Below are positions 35,101 to 46,925 of a stretch of DNA of 64,000 nucleotides, in pieces. The stretch lies in contig OX030957.1 in the NCBI GenBank assembly GCA_943735955.1, positions 4,535,801 to 4,599,800 of the forward strand, given 5' to 3'. The notes beneath the pieces are model-generated. The model made no database searches, had not been told where the DNA came from, and saw only the letters and a program-made list of their open reading frames with translations. Position numbers and translations under genes: made by a program. Numbering within the stretch: position 1 is the first letter of the stretch; every line of letters begins with the position of its first letter. Source of the stretch: Piscicola geometra (Eukaryota; Annelida; Clitellata; Hirudinida; Piscicolidae).

Positions 35101-38100
35101 TACTAGACGAATGGAGAATGTAATGCAATGACTAACCTCAGCAAAACGTCAATACAAAGGCTTCAACAAAAGATACAACAAAGACTTCAACAAAAGAAAC
35201 AACAAAGGCTTCAACAAAGACAACAACAAAGGCTTCAACAAAGACAACAACAAAGGCTTCAACCAAGGGAACAACAAAGGCAACAACAAAGGCTTCAACA
35301 AAGGCAACAACAAAGGCAACAACAAAGCCTTCAACAAAGGCAACAACAAAGGCAACAACAAAGGCAACAACAAAGGGAACAACCAAGGGAACAACCAAGG
35401 CAACAACAAAGGCAACAACAAAGGCAACAACAAAGGCAACAACAAAGGAAACAACAAAGGCAACAACAAAGGCTTCAACAAAGGCAACAACAAAGGCAAC
35501 AACAAAGGCAACAACAAAGGCAACAACAAAAGGAATAACAAAGGCAACAACAAAGGCAACAACAAAGGCAACAACAAAGGCAACAACAAAAGGAACAACA
35601 AAGGCTTCAACAAAGGCAACAACAAAGGCAACAACAAAGGCTTCAACAAAGGCAACAACAAAGGCAACAACAAAGGCAACAACAAAGGCTTCAACAAAGG
35701 CAATAACAAAGGCAACAACAAAGGGAACAACAAAGGCAACAACAAAGGCAACAACAAAGGGAACAACCAAGGCAACAACAAAGGCAACAACAAAGGCAAC
35801 AACAAAGGCAACAACAAAGGAAACAACAAAGGCAACAACAAAAGGAACAACAAAGGCAACAACAAAGGCAACAACAAATACAACAACAAAGGGAACAACA
35901 AAGGCAACAACAAAGGCAACAACAAAGGGAACAACCAAGGCAACAACAAAGGCAACAACAAAGGCAACAACAAAGGCTTCAACAAAGGCAACAACAAAGG
36001 CTTCAACAAAGGCAACAACAAAGGCAACAACAAAGGCAACAACAAAGGCAACAACAAAAGGAACAACAAAGGCAACAACAAAGGCAACAACAAAGGCAAC
36101 AACAAAGGCAACAACAAAGGCAACAACAAAGGCAACAACAAAGGCAACAACAAAAGGAAAAACAAAGGCTTCAACAAAGGCAACAACAAAGGCAACAACA
36201 AAGGCAACAACAAAGGCAACAACAAAAGCTTCAACAAAGGCAACAACAAAGGCAACAACAAAGGCAACAACAAAGGCTTCAACAAAGGCAACAACAAAGG
36301 CTTCAACAAAGGCAATAACAAAGGCAACAACAAAGGGAACAACAAAGGGAACAACAAAGGGAACAACAAAGGGAACAACAAAGGCAACAACAAAGGAAAC
36401 AACCAAGGCAACAACAAAGGCAACAACAAAGGCAACAACAAAGGAAACAAAAAAGGCAACAACAAAAGGAACAACAAAGGCAACAACAAAGGCAACAACA
36501 AAGGCAACAACAAAGGCAACAACAAAGGCAACAACAAAGGCAACAACAAAGGCAACCACAAAGGCAACAACAAAGGCAACAACAAAGGCAACAACCAAGG
36601 TAACAACAAAGGCAACAACAAAGGCAACAACAAAGGCAACAACAAAGGCAATAACAAAGGCAACAACAAAGGCAACAACAAAGGCAACAACAAAAGGAAC
36701 AACAAAGGCAACAACAAAGGCAACAACAAAGGCAACAACAAAGGCAACAACAAAGGCAACCACAAAGGCAACAACAAAGGCAACAACAAAGGCAACAACC
36801 AAGGTAACAACAAAGGCAACAACAAAGGCAACAACAAAGGCAACAACAAAGGCAATAACAAAGGCAACAACAAAAGCAACAACAAAGGCAACAACAAAGG
36901 CAACAACAAAGGCAACAACAAAGGCAACAACAAAGGCAACAACAAAGGCAACAACAAAGGCAACAACAAAGGCAACAACCAAGGTAACAACAAAGGCAAC
37001 AACAAAGGCAACAACAAAGGCTACAACAAAGGCAACAACAAAGGCAACAACAAAGGCAACAACAAAGGCAACAACAAAGGCAACAACAAAGGCAACAACA
37101 AAGACAACAACAAAGGCAACAACAAAGGCAACAACAAAGGCAACAACAAAGGCAACAACAAAGGCAACAACAAACCTTGTGGTAGCGCATGAAGACGTCT
37201 TTGTTCTTGACGTACTTTAGTACCAAGAGCTGAGTGTTTGTTGTTGTTGTTGATGTCTATATGTTATGGCTTAAGTTGAATAATACTCAAGTGGTTATTA
37301 TTAATAATAAGAATATATAATGAAATAACGAGAATCGTGACGAGGATAAAAATAATAATAATATACATGGTAATAATTAAAAGAATAATAATAATGAAAA
37401 TAAGATTAATGATAATAGTGATTAATTGTGATTGCGCGCGCAAGAAAAATGCAACTCACGACGTCTTTGAGCTTCGCTTCGATTTCTTCGGAGGTCAATC
37501 TAATGGGTGGTTGATAATGATTATAATAGATGGATGGATGGATGTATGGATGGATGGATAGGTGAGTGAATGGATGCATGCCTAGATAGATTTATTATTG
37601 TGACATTCTTTAAAAAAAGCGTAAAGGTGTTCTTTTTCGTTGCGTTCGACCCCAACACCAACAACAAATCCCCCCCCCAACAACAACAACAAACCCTCCC
37701 CCCCCCCCAACAACAACAACAAACCCTCCCCCCCCCCCAACAACAACAACAAACCCTCCCCCCCCAACAACAACAACAAACCCTCCCCCCCTAACAACAA
37801 CAACAAACCCTCCCCCCCAACAACAACAACAAACCCTCCCCCCCCAACAACAACAACAAACCCTCCCCCCCCAACAACAACAACAAACCCTCCCCCCCTA
37901 ACAACAACAACAAACCCTCCCCCCCAACAACAACAACAAACCCTCCCCCCCCCAACAACAACAACAAACCCTCCCCCCCCAACAACAACAACAAACCCTT
38001 TCTCCCCCCCCCCACAACAACAACAAACCCTTTCCCCCCCCCCCCCAACAACAACAACAAACCCTCCCCCCCCAACAACAACAACAAACCCTCCCGCCCC

Positions 38101-38251
38101 CCCCAACAACAACAACAACCTCTTGCTGATGGGCGTTCTTCGGAGCAGCATGTCGCAATAGTTGGCCAACAATTCGGGACATTTCGACTCTGCCTGCATT
38201 GGCTTCATCGTCGAGGATCTGTGTACATGTGTGTGTGTGTATGTGTGTGTG

Positions 38252-38314
<63 letters not shown>

Positions 38315-38351
38315 TTGGGTAGGGTGTGTTGTGTGTGGTTGGGTAGGAATG

Positions 38352-38392
<41 letters not shown>

Positions 38393-41300
38393 GTGGTGTG
38401 CTGTGATTTGGTGTGTGGATAGGGGTGGTTTATTTTGCTGTGGTGTGTGTTGTGTGCTTTAGTTTGATGTGTGAGAAATGTGGAGTGATTTATAAAGTGT
38501 GTCTAGTGGTTTGGTGCGTGAAGTGGTAAGTGTGGTGTGGGTTGGTGCGTCTTGTGTGTGTGTTGTGTAGAGTGATGTGTAGTGGTGAGTGAAGTGTGTA
38601 TGATTGTGTGTGAAGTGTGTAAAGTGGTGTTTGGAGTGGCATGAGAAGTAGTGGTGAGCAGTTCTGAAACAATCTAACGTAATATTCATAATTAAAACCA
38701 ATCAATGTTGTGCGCTATAGAATATATAAAAACAACAAAAACAACAAAAACAACAACAACAAAAACAACAACAACAACTTGGACTTGGAAGTGAGTTCTA
38801 GTTTGAAGATCGAAGTGTCGTTCACTATTTCCTCGAACGCCTGCACACGCATGCGCAAGCAGGAATGGTGATGATAATAGTAGCAAAAGTAAGACGCTTT
38901 ATCACCATAATGATAGGCATTTTCAACATCCTCATCACCACCATTGTAAGAATTATCATCATTATCATCTTGTCGCCGTCATCATCATCACCACCACCAT
39001 CATCATCATGATCACCACCACCATCAACACACCATCACCACCACTACCATCATCACCACCATCACCATCATCATCATCACCATCCTCATCACCACCACCA
39101 CCACCACCACCACCACTACCACCACCAACATCATTATCATCATCACCATCATCATTACCCCCCTCCCCATCACCACCACCATCACCACCATCACCACCAC
39201 CACCACCACCACCATCACCACCATCACCCCTACCCCCTGCACCCCCACCACCCCCCTCCACAATCACCATCACCATCACCGCCACCACCACCATCACCCC
39301 ACCCCCCTCCCCATCATCATCACCACCACCACCTTATCTCTGGCGGTGAGGAAGCGGGGGTCGTCATCGAAGGCTTCGGCGACGAGGAGGCTGAAGCGAC
39401 TGAAGAGCTCCAGGAGTTTCTCGACGTACTGCTCGGAGTCCTGTCGGTGGGTCGTCGGTGGGTGATTGGGTGTCGGTGGGTGTTTGGGTGATTGGGTGTC
39501 GGTGGGTGTTTGGGTGATTGGGTGTCGGTGGGTGTTTGGGTGATTGGGAAAGGGTGATTTGGGATTTGGAAAATGGGATTTGATTGGTCGGACTTGATTG
39601 GTGGATGTGGATTTCGAAAAAAGATTTGAACGGAGTGCGATTTGAATAGTGAGGATTTTGATGGGGGATTTGGATGGGGATTGGATAGGGGGGTTGATGG
39701 GAGGGTTTTAATAGGGGATTTGAATAGTGGGTTTAAAAAGAGATTTGGAATGAGAATTTAAGAATGGATTTTAAGTGTTTATTTAATATATTTTTAGAAA
39801 TAAACTATTTCATATTTAAAGATCAGAATTATGACGTCAGAATTAGGAAAAGGATGATGATGATGATGGCGGTGGTGATGATGATGATGGTGGTGGTGAT
39901 GATGATGATGGTGGTGGTGATGATGATGATGATGGTGGTGATGATGATAATGATAATAATGATCATGATTATGATAATGAGGACCGTAGTAATGATGTCA
40001 GCGACGGCTTTCATGTCTTCCTTACCTTTGATTGGTTGGAGTGGTGATGATGATGATCAATTTGAAACTCTGATAGACATTTGTATGCATAACTATTTGA
40101 ATTTGAGCGGACCAATCAAAATGAAATGTCATAAATAAATAATGTAAATGTAAAAATAAAATAATAAAAATGTAAATAATAAAATAACAAAAATGTAAAA
40201 AATAAAATAGCCATCATTATTATAATTACACTTATGATTAATCATAATTAAATAATTAACGGATGAAAAAAATGCGGCGCTTAGTGAGACCTTGATCCTT
40301 GATGTGCTTCTCGAGGTACTTGAGCATGTCGTCGATGCCGTGGGGAATGCGGTCCAGAAGGCTGAACATCAGGTGAAGGTCTGTGTGGTCGTGTGGTGGT
40401 TTGGTGTGTGGTCGTGGCGGTGGTTTGTTGTATGGTGGTTGAGTGGTAGAGTGTGTGAGGGGTGGTTGAGTGGTAGAGTGTGTGAGGAGTGGTTGAGTGG
40501 TAGAGAGTGTGAGGGGTGGTTGAGTGGTAGAGTGTGTGAGGGGTGGTTGAGTGGTAGAGTGTGTGAGGGGTGGTTGAGTGGTAGAATGTGTGTGGAGTGG
40601 TTGAGTGGTAGAGTGTGTGAGGGGTGGTTGAGTGGTAGAGAGTGTGAGGGGTGGTTGAGTGGTAGAGTGTGTGAGGGGTGGTTGAGTGGTAGAGTGTGTG
40701 AGGAGTGGTTGAGTGGTAGAGTGTGTGAGGGGTGGTTGAGTGGTAGAGAGTGTGAGGGGTGGTTGAGTGGTAGAGAGTGTGAGGGGTGGTTGAGTAGTAG
40801 AGTGTGTGAGGGGTGGTTGAGTGGTAGAGTGTGTGAGGGGTGGTTGAGTGGTAGAGTGTGTGTGGAGTGGTTGAGTGGTAGTGTGTGAGGGGTGGTTGAG
40901 TGGTAGAGTGTGTGAGGGGTGGTTGAGTGGTAGTGTGTGAGGGGTGGTTGAGTGGTAGAGTGTGTGAGGGGTGGTTGAGTGGTAGAGAGTGTGAGGGGTG
41001 GTTGAGTGGTAGAGTGTGTGAGGGGTGGTTGAGTGGTAGAGTGTGTGAGGGGTGGTTGAGTGGTAGAGAGTGTGAGGGGTGGTTGAGTGGTAGAGTGTGT
41101 GAGGGGTGGTTGAGTGGTAGAGTGTGTGAGGAGTGGTTGAGTGGTAGAGTGTGTGAGGGGTGGTTGAGTGGTAGAGTGTGTGAGGAGTGGTTGAGTGGTA
41201 GAGAGTGTGAGGGGTGGTTGAGTGGTAGAGTGTGTGAGGGGTGGTTGAGTGGTAGAGTGTGTGAGGGGTGGTTGAGTGGTAGTGTGTGAGGGGTGGTTGA

Positions 41301-44300
41301 GTGGTAGAGTGTGTGAGGGGTGGTTGAGTGGTAGAGAGTGTGAGGGGTGGTTGAATGGTAGAGTGTGTGAGGGGTGGTTGAGTGGTAGAGTGTGTGAGGG
41401 GTGGTTGAGTGGTAGAGAGTGTGAGGGGTGGTTGAGTGGTAGAGTGTGTGAGGGGTGGTTGAGTGGTAGAGTGTGTGAGGGGTGGTTGAGTGGTAGAGTG
41501 TGTGAGGGGTGGTTGAGTGGTAGAGAGTGTGAGGGGTGGTTGAGTGGTAGAGTGTGTGTGGAGTGGTTGAGTGGTAGTGTGTGAGGGGTGGTTGAGTGGT
41601 AGAGTGTGTGAGGGGTGGTTGAGTGGTAGTGTGTGAGGGGTGGTTGAGTGGTAGAGAGTGTGAGGGGTGGTTGAGTGGTAGAGTGTGTGAGGGGTGGTTG
41701 AGTGGTAGAGTGTGTGAGGAGTGGTTGAGTGGTAGAGTGTGTGAGGGGTGGTTGAGTGGTAGAATGTGTGAGGGGTGGTTGAGTGGTAGAGTGTGTGAGG
41801 GGTGGTTGAGTGGTAGAGTGTGTGTGTAGTGGTTGAGTGGTAGAGTGTGTGAGGGGTGGTTGAGTGGTAGTGTGTGAGGGGTGGTTGAGTGGTAGAATGT
41901 GTGTGGAGTGGTTGAGTGGTAGAGTGTGTGAGGGGTGGTTGAGTGGTAGAGTGTGTGTGGAGTGGTTGAGTGGTAGAGTGTGTGAGGGGTGGTTGAGTGG
42001 TAGAGTGTGTGTGGGGTGGTTGAGTGGTAGAGAGTGTGAGGGGTGGTTGAGTGTGTGAGGGGTGGTTGAGTGGTAGAGTGTGTGAGGGGTGGTTGAGTGG
42101 TAGAGTGTGTGAGGGGTGGTTGAGTGGTAGAGTGTGTGTGGGGTGGTTGAGTGGTAGAGAGTGTGAGGGGTGGTGCAGTGGTGTGTGTGCAATGATGTGG
42201 TGTTCAGTGGTGGTTTGGTATGTGTGTTGGGTGAGGTGGTGTTTAGTGGTGGTTCAGTGATGTGTGGTGCATCTACCCACAACAATCCCCACAAAACAAC
42301 CACAACAGCCCCATCCGAAACAACTCCAAAACCAACCCCAACATGCACAAGTATACTCGGCGTGTCGTAGTAACAACAATAACCACCTGAAACAACCCGA
42401 AAACAGCATCAACAACCTCAACAACAACAACCCCAACAACAACAACAACCCCAACAACCCCAACAACAACCTCAACAACAACATCAACAACAACATTAAC
42501 AACAACAACAACAAGTATACTCGGCGTGTCGTAGTTCTGGATCATGCAGGGGCACTGGGCGATGATCTCCTCCTTGTGCTCGTACACCAGCACGTGCACG
42601 CAATTCTCCACCAGCTGTTGTTGTTGTTGTGGTTGTTGTGATCGGGGTTGTTGATGTGGTTTTTGTTGAAGTGGTTGTGGTTGTTGATGTGGTTTTTGTT
42701 GAAGTGGTTGTGGTTGTTGATGTGGTTTTTGTTGAAGTGGTTGTGGTTGTTGATGTGGTTTTTGTTTTGTTTTGATGCTGTTTTTGTTGTTGTTGAATTG
42801 ATTTTGTTGTTGCGGAAATGCTTTTGTTGTTGTTGTTGATGTTTTTTGTTGTTGTTGATGTTTTTTGTTTTTGTTGGTGATTTTTTTTTGTTGTTGGTGA
42901 TTTTTTGTTTTTGTTGTTATTTATGTTGCTGCTTCAAATGATGCTAGTCTGATTTGGTATTGTAACTTTAGCTTCTTTCTATAACTGGCTAATTATTGTG
43001 CAATTATTAATTGATTATTTTTCTTTTTGTCTTTAAAAATCAAAATAACGATGAAACAAAAAAATAGAAACTCAATCCGTGTAGAATAAATAATAAACAC
43101 GCCTTAAAACCTAAAAATTCGTAAAACCAAAGAAAAAAAAGTAATACAAAAACTAAACACTTGAAATCAATAATTAAATCAATAAAACAAAATAGTCAAA
43201 ATAAATAGTAAATAAATAGTTCAAATAAATAGAAAATAAAATATTCAAATAGTTAAAACAAAAAATTCAAATAGTTAAAATAAAAAATTCAAATAGTTAA
43301 AATAAAAAATTCAAATAGTTAAAATAAAAAATTCAAATAGTTAAAATAAAGAATAAATAAATATAAAATAATTAAAAAATTAAAACAATTCAACTATTGT
43401 AAATGAAGCGCCTCACAGTCTCGACGGAGCGGCAGTCCTTGGAGCTTTCGAGGTAGCGTTGAGCCCTCTGCTCCTCCTCCTTCAACTTGCAGTCGGCGTA
43501 GCGCATGTACGCCTGCACTCCGTGTAGTTGTCTGTGTTGGTGTGTTTGCTTGTTTGTGTGTGTGTTTGTGTGGCGTTGGTGTGTCTGTGTATTGGTGTGT
43601 TTGTTTGTTTGTGTGATGTTGGTGTGTTTGTTTGTTTGTGTGGTGTTGGTGTGTTTGTTTGCTTGTTTGTGTAGTGTTCGTGTGTGGCTTTTCAGTGGTG
43701 GTCGTCATCGTTATCATGATTATTATTGGCATCATCACCATCATCGTCGTCGTCGTCATCATCATTAACATCATCAACTTTGTCATCATCATCTCCATCA
43801 CCATAACCACCACCAGCATCATCACCACCTACGCCACCAAAATCATCACCACCACTACCACCACCAACATTACTTTCACCCCAATCATCATAACCATCAG
43901 AGCCATCAACACCATCATCATTATCATCACAAACTTATATTCAGAAGCCTTGACCTTATCAACACCACCACCACTATCATAGTCACAACCCCCCTCCCCC
44001 CCATCATAACCTCCCACCACCACAACCCCTCTTCCACCACCCATGACCACTCCAAACACCACCATCATCATCATCAGCAGTACCCGCCACCGACTCACTT
44101 GTATTCGGAGGCCTTGGCCTTGTAGAAGTTCTCGGTGGCGTCGATGTAGGCCTTCTCGAAATTCTCTCGGTAGATCTTGAGTTTGTCGTCGTTGTTGCTG
44201 CTCAGGTTCACTTTGGGTGGGTGGTGGAAGGGGTGGGTGGGGGGTGGGAGGTTGGGGGGTGATGTGGGGGTGATTGTGATAATGATGATGATTGTGGTGG

Positions 44301-46048
44301 TGGATAGTGTAGGAAAGATATGATAGTGTGGTGGTGATGATGATGACGACAGTATGGTGATTGAATAGTGAACACACACATACAAGCACACACACACTTA
44401 CCCACCCACCAAAAAAACTCACAAATCAACCCGCCCACCTCAATCAACCAACCAAAGCGCCCACACACAAACAACCAAACAAACAAACCCACCCACAGTC
44501 ACACCAACCAACCAACCAGCCAACCAACCAACCACCCAACCAACCAACCAACCAACCCAACCAACCAAACCAACCCAACCACCCAACCCAACCCAACCCA
44601 ACCCAACCAACCAACCAACCAGCCAACCAACCAACCAACCACCCAACCAACCACCCAACCAACCAACCAACCAACTAACCAACCCAACCAACCCAACCCA
44701 ACCAACCCAACCAACCAACCAACCAACCAACCACCCAACCCAACCCAACCCAACCCAACCCAACCAACCAACCAACCAACCAACCAACCAACCAACCAAC
44801 CAACCAACCCAACCAACCACACCAACCAACCCAACCAACCAACCAACCAACCCAACCAACCAACCAACCAACCGTACGACTCTCTGACGCCTATCACTAG
44901 TTGCGTGTCGAAGTCTTCGCCGTTGCGTTCGGAGTGCACGAGCTTCATGGCGCTGTCCTGCAACCGGAACTTTATGTTGGAAAAGATGCTCAGGTTCCAA
45001 CTGTCGAGCATCAGCTGTGGCGATGGTGGGTGGTGGTTGTGTGTGTGGTTGTGGTTGTGGAGGATAGGGGGGGGGGATGTTGTGGTGGTGCGGATGGTTG
45101 TGATGTGGTGGAGTGTGGTGATGGTGTGTGGTTTGGAGGGAGGGGGGAGGTGTGGTGGCATCTCATGCCCTAGCACCTTAACCCCACTAAAGCCAACCTC
45201 GCCACCACCACCACCACCACCACTACAACCCCCCTCCTTTGCCCCACCACCACCACTACAAACCCACTGGCACAATCAACACTAAAGAGCAGTCATTCGC
45301 TCCACCAAGAACACCACTGAACCCCTCCTCCCACTTCACCCCCATCATTCAACCACTACAACCACTAGAAACCACACCCCAGTTTCATGCCCCCCCCCCC
45401 ATTAACACCTCACTACGACCCAACAAACTCCTCCCACCAGCCCCTATCAGACCCCACCAGCACCTATCAGACCCCACCACCAGCACCTATCAGACCCCAC
45501 CAGCACCTATCAGACCCCACCACCAGCCCCCCCACCACCAGCCCCCCCACCACCAGCCCAGCACAAGCACCACCGACCTTGCGCACAATACTCTCGTCAA
45601 CGGTCGTCTTGGTCGGCCTGCCGGATCCCTTGCCTTGGAGCGTGTTCTCGAGCTGGCCAAACGGCTGGGGCAGGTAGCGGCACTGCGTGAAGAATTTGCA
45701 CCACTCGGCTATGTAGGCCTTCAGGAGGGCTGAGTCTTCTTGGTGGGAGAGGACCCGCTGGTTGTCGTTGTTGGATGGATGGTTGGTGGAATGGTGGGAT
45801 GGTTGAATGGTGGGATGGTTGGAAGGTGGGATGGTTGGATGGTGGTGGGGTGGATTGGATATGGTTGGTTATTGTTGGATTGACAGTGTTGTATAGTGGT
45901 GTTGGATTGTTGATGATAGTGTCGGATGGTTTGATGGTTGGATGGTGGTGTTGAATGGTGCATTTTTGTGCCCATGATTAGATGGGTTTTTTTTATGAGA
46001 AAAACAACAAAATATACCCCCCCCCCCCCAAAAAAACACACACACAAA

Positions 46049-46128
<80 letters not shown>

Positions 46129-46705
46129 ATCTGCGCCTCTTTGATGAAGCCTAGTATGTCTTCCTGGAGCGCCTTGTGCACCTTCGCTGCCCCCTTCTCG
46201 TCCCACAAACACACCGAGTGCACCAAGCTGGATGGATGGATGGATGGTGAGGAGGATGGATGGATGGTGGATGGATGGTTGGGAAGATAAATGGATGGAT
46301 GAGATGGGTTGATGGATAATGAAATGAGTAATAATTCTGGAAAAGCAACACACATATAAACAACACACATAAACAACACACATATAAACAACACACATAT
46401 AAACAACACACATACAAACAACACACATATAAACAAAACACATATAAACAACACACATATAAACAACACACATACAAACAAAAAGCACACATACAAATAA
46501 CACACATACAAACAAAAAACACACATACAAATAACACACATACAAACAACACCCATAAAAACAAAAAACCCACATACAAATAACACACATACACATACCC
46601 GAAAAGGTCATGCCACTCGGGTTTGGTGACAGTGTTCTGGTTGAGGAGGTTGAGGACTGTCGCCCTCATCAGAGGCCACTTGTCCTCAAACTGTAGGTTG
46701 CCTTG
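30282..46705 (-). CDS. CUL5: Cullin-5, first exon not found
   Basis: Exons from 5': 46705-46599, 46227-46128, 45757-45578, 45014-44873, 44210-44099, 43531-43417, 42614-42521, 40380-40291, 40025-39985, 39440-39333, 38840-38779, 38218-38120, 37499-37460, 37229-37176, 34801-34724, 34321-34198, 33938-33766, 32899-32738, 31865-31747, 31252-31129, 30476-30282. All phases fit; 772 codons plus stop against 780 residues in human CUL5, so only about ten N-terminal residues are missing. Landmarks: [95 protein letters not shown], and the C-terminal neddylation domain ending [11 protein letters not shown]. The NEDD8 acceptor Lys lies in ILKMRKK. CUL5 scaffolds Elongin/SOCS-box ubiquitin ligases with RBX2. 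Introns are dominated by minisatellites, and several donors are non-consensus. Confidence 0.97.
30955..31128. repeat. About 19-bp tandem repeat in CUL5 intron
   Basis: Units of aactgccaaccacaacaaa with variants. On the minus strand the array begins exactly at the donor (gttgttgtggttggcag) of exon 31252-31129. Confidence 0.85.
31868..32162. repeat. (GTA/GTG)n array in CUL5 intron
   Basis: Trinucleotide array. It gives poly-Val and poly-Leu open frames on the two strands that are not genes. It lies directly next to the 3' splice site of exon 31865-31747. Confidence 0.9.
32396..32726. repeat. 13-bp minisatellite in CUL5 intron
   Basis: Unit ccaaccctccaca repeated about 25 times. The three reading frames of a 13-bp unit combine into a 13-residue protein repeat over 39 bp, so a long frame stays open on minus. 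Confidence 0.9.
32930..33335. repeat. About 39-bp minisatellite in CUL5 intron
   Basis: Repeats of ggtgttgtggttgtgggagg followed by atggatggtgtgttg, about ten imperfect copies, between exons 33938-33766 and 32899-32738. Confidence 0.85.
34801..35100. repeat. (GATG)n-rich array in CUL5 intron
   Basis: Degenerate atggatgg and atgcatgg tetranucleotides. They begin just upstream of the 3' splice site of exon 34801-34724 on the minus strand. Confidence 0.85.
35155..37175. repeat. 2-kb array of a 12-bp unit in CUL5 intron
   Basis: Unit ggcaacaacaaa, roughly 165 copies, with recurrent variants (ggcttcaacaaa, gggaacaacaaa, aggaacaacaaa, ggcaacaaccaa). The array ends at the GT of the donor of exon 37229-37176, so the 5' splice site (minus: AAG then gtttgttgttgcc) is part of the repeat. 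All six frames tend to stay open because 12 is a multiple of three. Confidence 0.95.
37668..38119. repeat. About 27-bp C-rich/AAC minisatellite in CUL5 intron
   Basis: Units of (AAC)4-5 plus AAACCCTC and a C run of variable length (6 to 12). It abuts the donor of exon 38218-38120; on the minus strand the intron starts gttgttgttgttg. Confidence 0.9.
38226..38395. repeat. (GT)n microsatellite in CUL5 intron
   Basis: Two long GT runs separated by ggttgggtagg, just upstream (minus strand) of exon 38218-38120. Confidence 0.95.
38975..39331. repeat. (CAC/CAT)n array in CUL5 intron
   Basis: Trinucleotide repeat that starts at the donor of exon 39440-39333 (minus: gtggtggtggtgatgatg). Confidence 0.9.
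40430..42175. repeat. 1.7-kb array of a 27-bp unit in CUL5 intron
   Basis: Unit ggttgagtggtagagt followed by gtgtgaggggt, more than 60 copies, with a few 25-bp and variant units. It lies between exons 42614-42521 and 40380-40291. Because 27 is divisible by three, both strands carry long repetitive open frames that are not genes. Confidence 0.95.
43240..43350. repeat. 22-bp tandem repeat in CUL5 intron
   Basis: Five copies of aattcaaatagttaaaataaaa in an AT-rich intron just downstream (minus strand) of exon 43531-43417. Confidence 0.85.
44500..44872. repeat. (AACC)n array in CUL5 intron
   Basis: About 370 bp of AACC units with occasional extra C. On the minus strand it begins exactly at the donor of exon 45014-44873 (gttggttggttgg). 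Confidence 0.95.
46033..46127. repeat. (CA)n microsatellite starting at a CUL5 donor
   Basis: On the minus strand the 5' splice site of exon 46227-46128 is gtgtgtgtgtgt, the first units of the array. Confidence 0.95.
46340..46590. repeat. About 16-bp tandem repeat in CUL5 intron
   Basis: Units of aacaacacacatataa and variants, about fifteen copies, next to the donor of exon 46705-46599. Confidence 0.85.
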
Positions 46706-46719
46706 CTGCCATGATGTGG

Positions 46720-46925
46720 TGGTTGCAATACAATACAATGATGTGGTGGTTGCAATACAATACAATGGTGTAGTGGTTTCTATACAATGGTGTGGTGGTT
46801 GCAATACAATACAATGGTGTGGTGGTTGCAATACAACACAATGTTGTGGTGGTTGCAATACAACACAATGGTGTGGTGGTTGCAATACAATACAATGGTG
46901 TGGTAGTTTCTATAAAATGGTGTGG
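46720..46925. repeat. About 27-bp tandem repeat upstream of CUL5 exon
   Basis: Repeats of gtggtggttgcaatacaa plus tacaatg, about seven copies, just upstream (minus strand) of the first recognised CUL5 exon. Confidence 0.85.

Noticed and set aside
35138..37226. Open frames of more than 600 codons (FVVA-, LLLP- and CLCC-type repeats) on minus
   Set aside because: They are translations of the 12-bp intronic array in three frames; a unit length divisible by three keeps every frame open.
40430..42175. CRISPR-like repeat array
   Set aside because: Units are head-to-tail without unique spacers, and the host DNA is eukaryotic; this is a minisatellite.
40369..42348. 659-codon Thr/His/Pro/Leu-rich frame on minus and several Gly/Trp/Leu-rich frames on plus
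   Set aside because: Product of the 27-bp satellite inside a CUL5 intron; real cullin exons flank it on both sides in correct phase.
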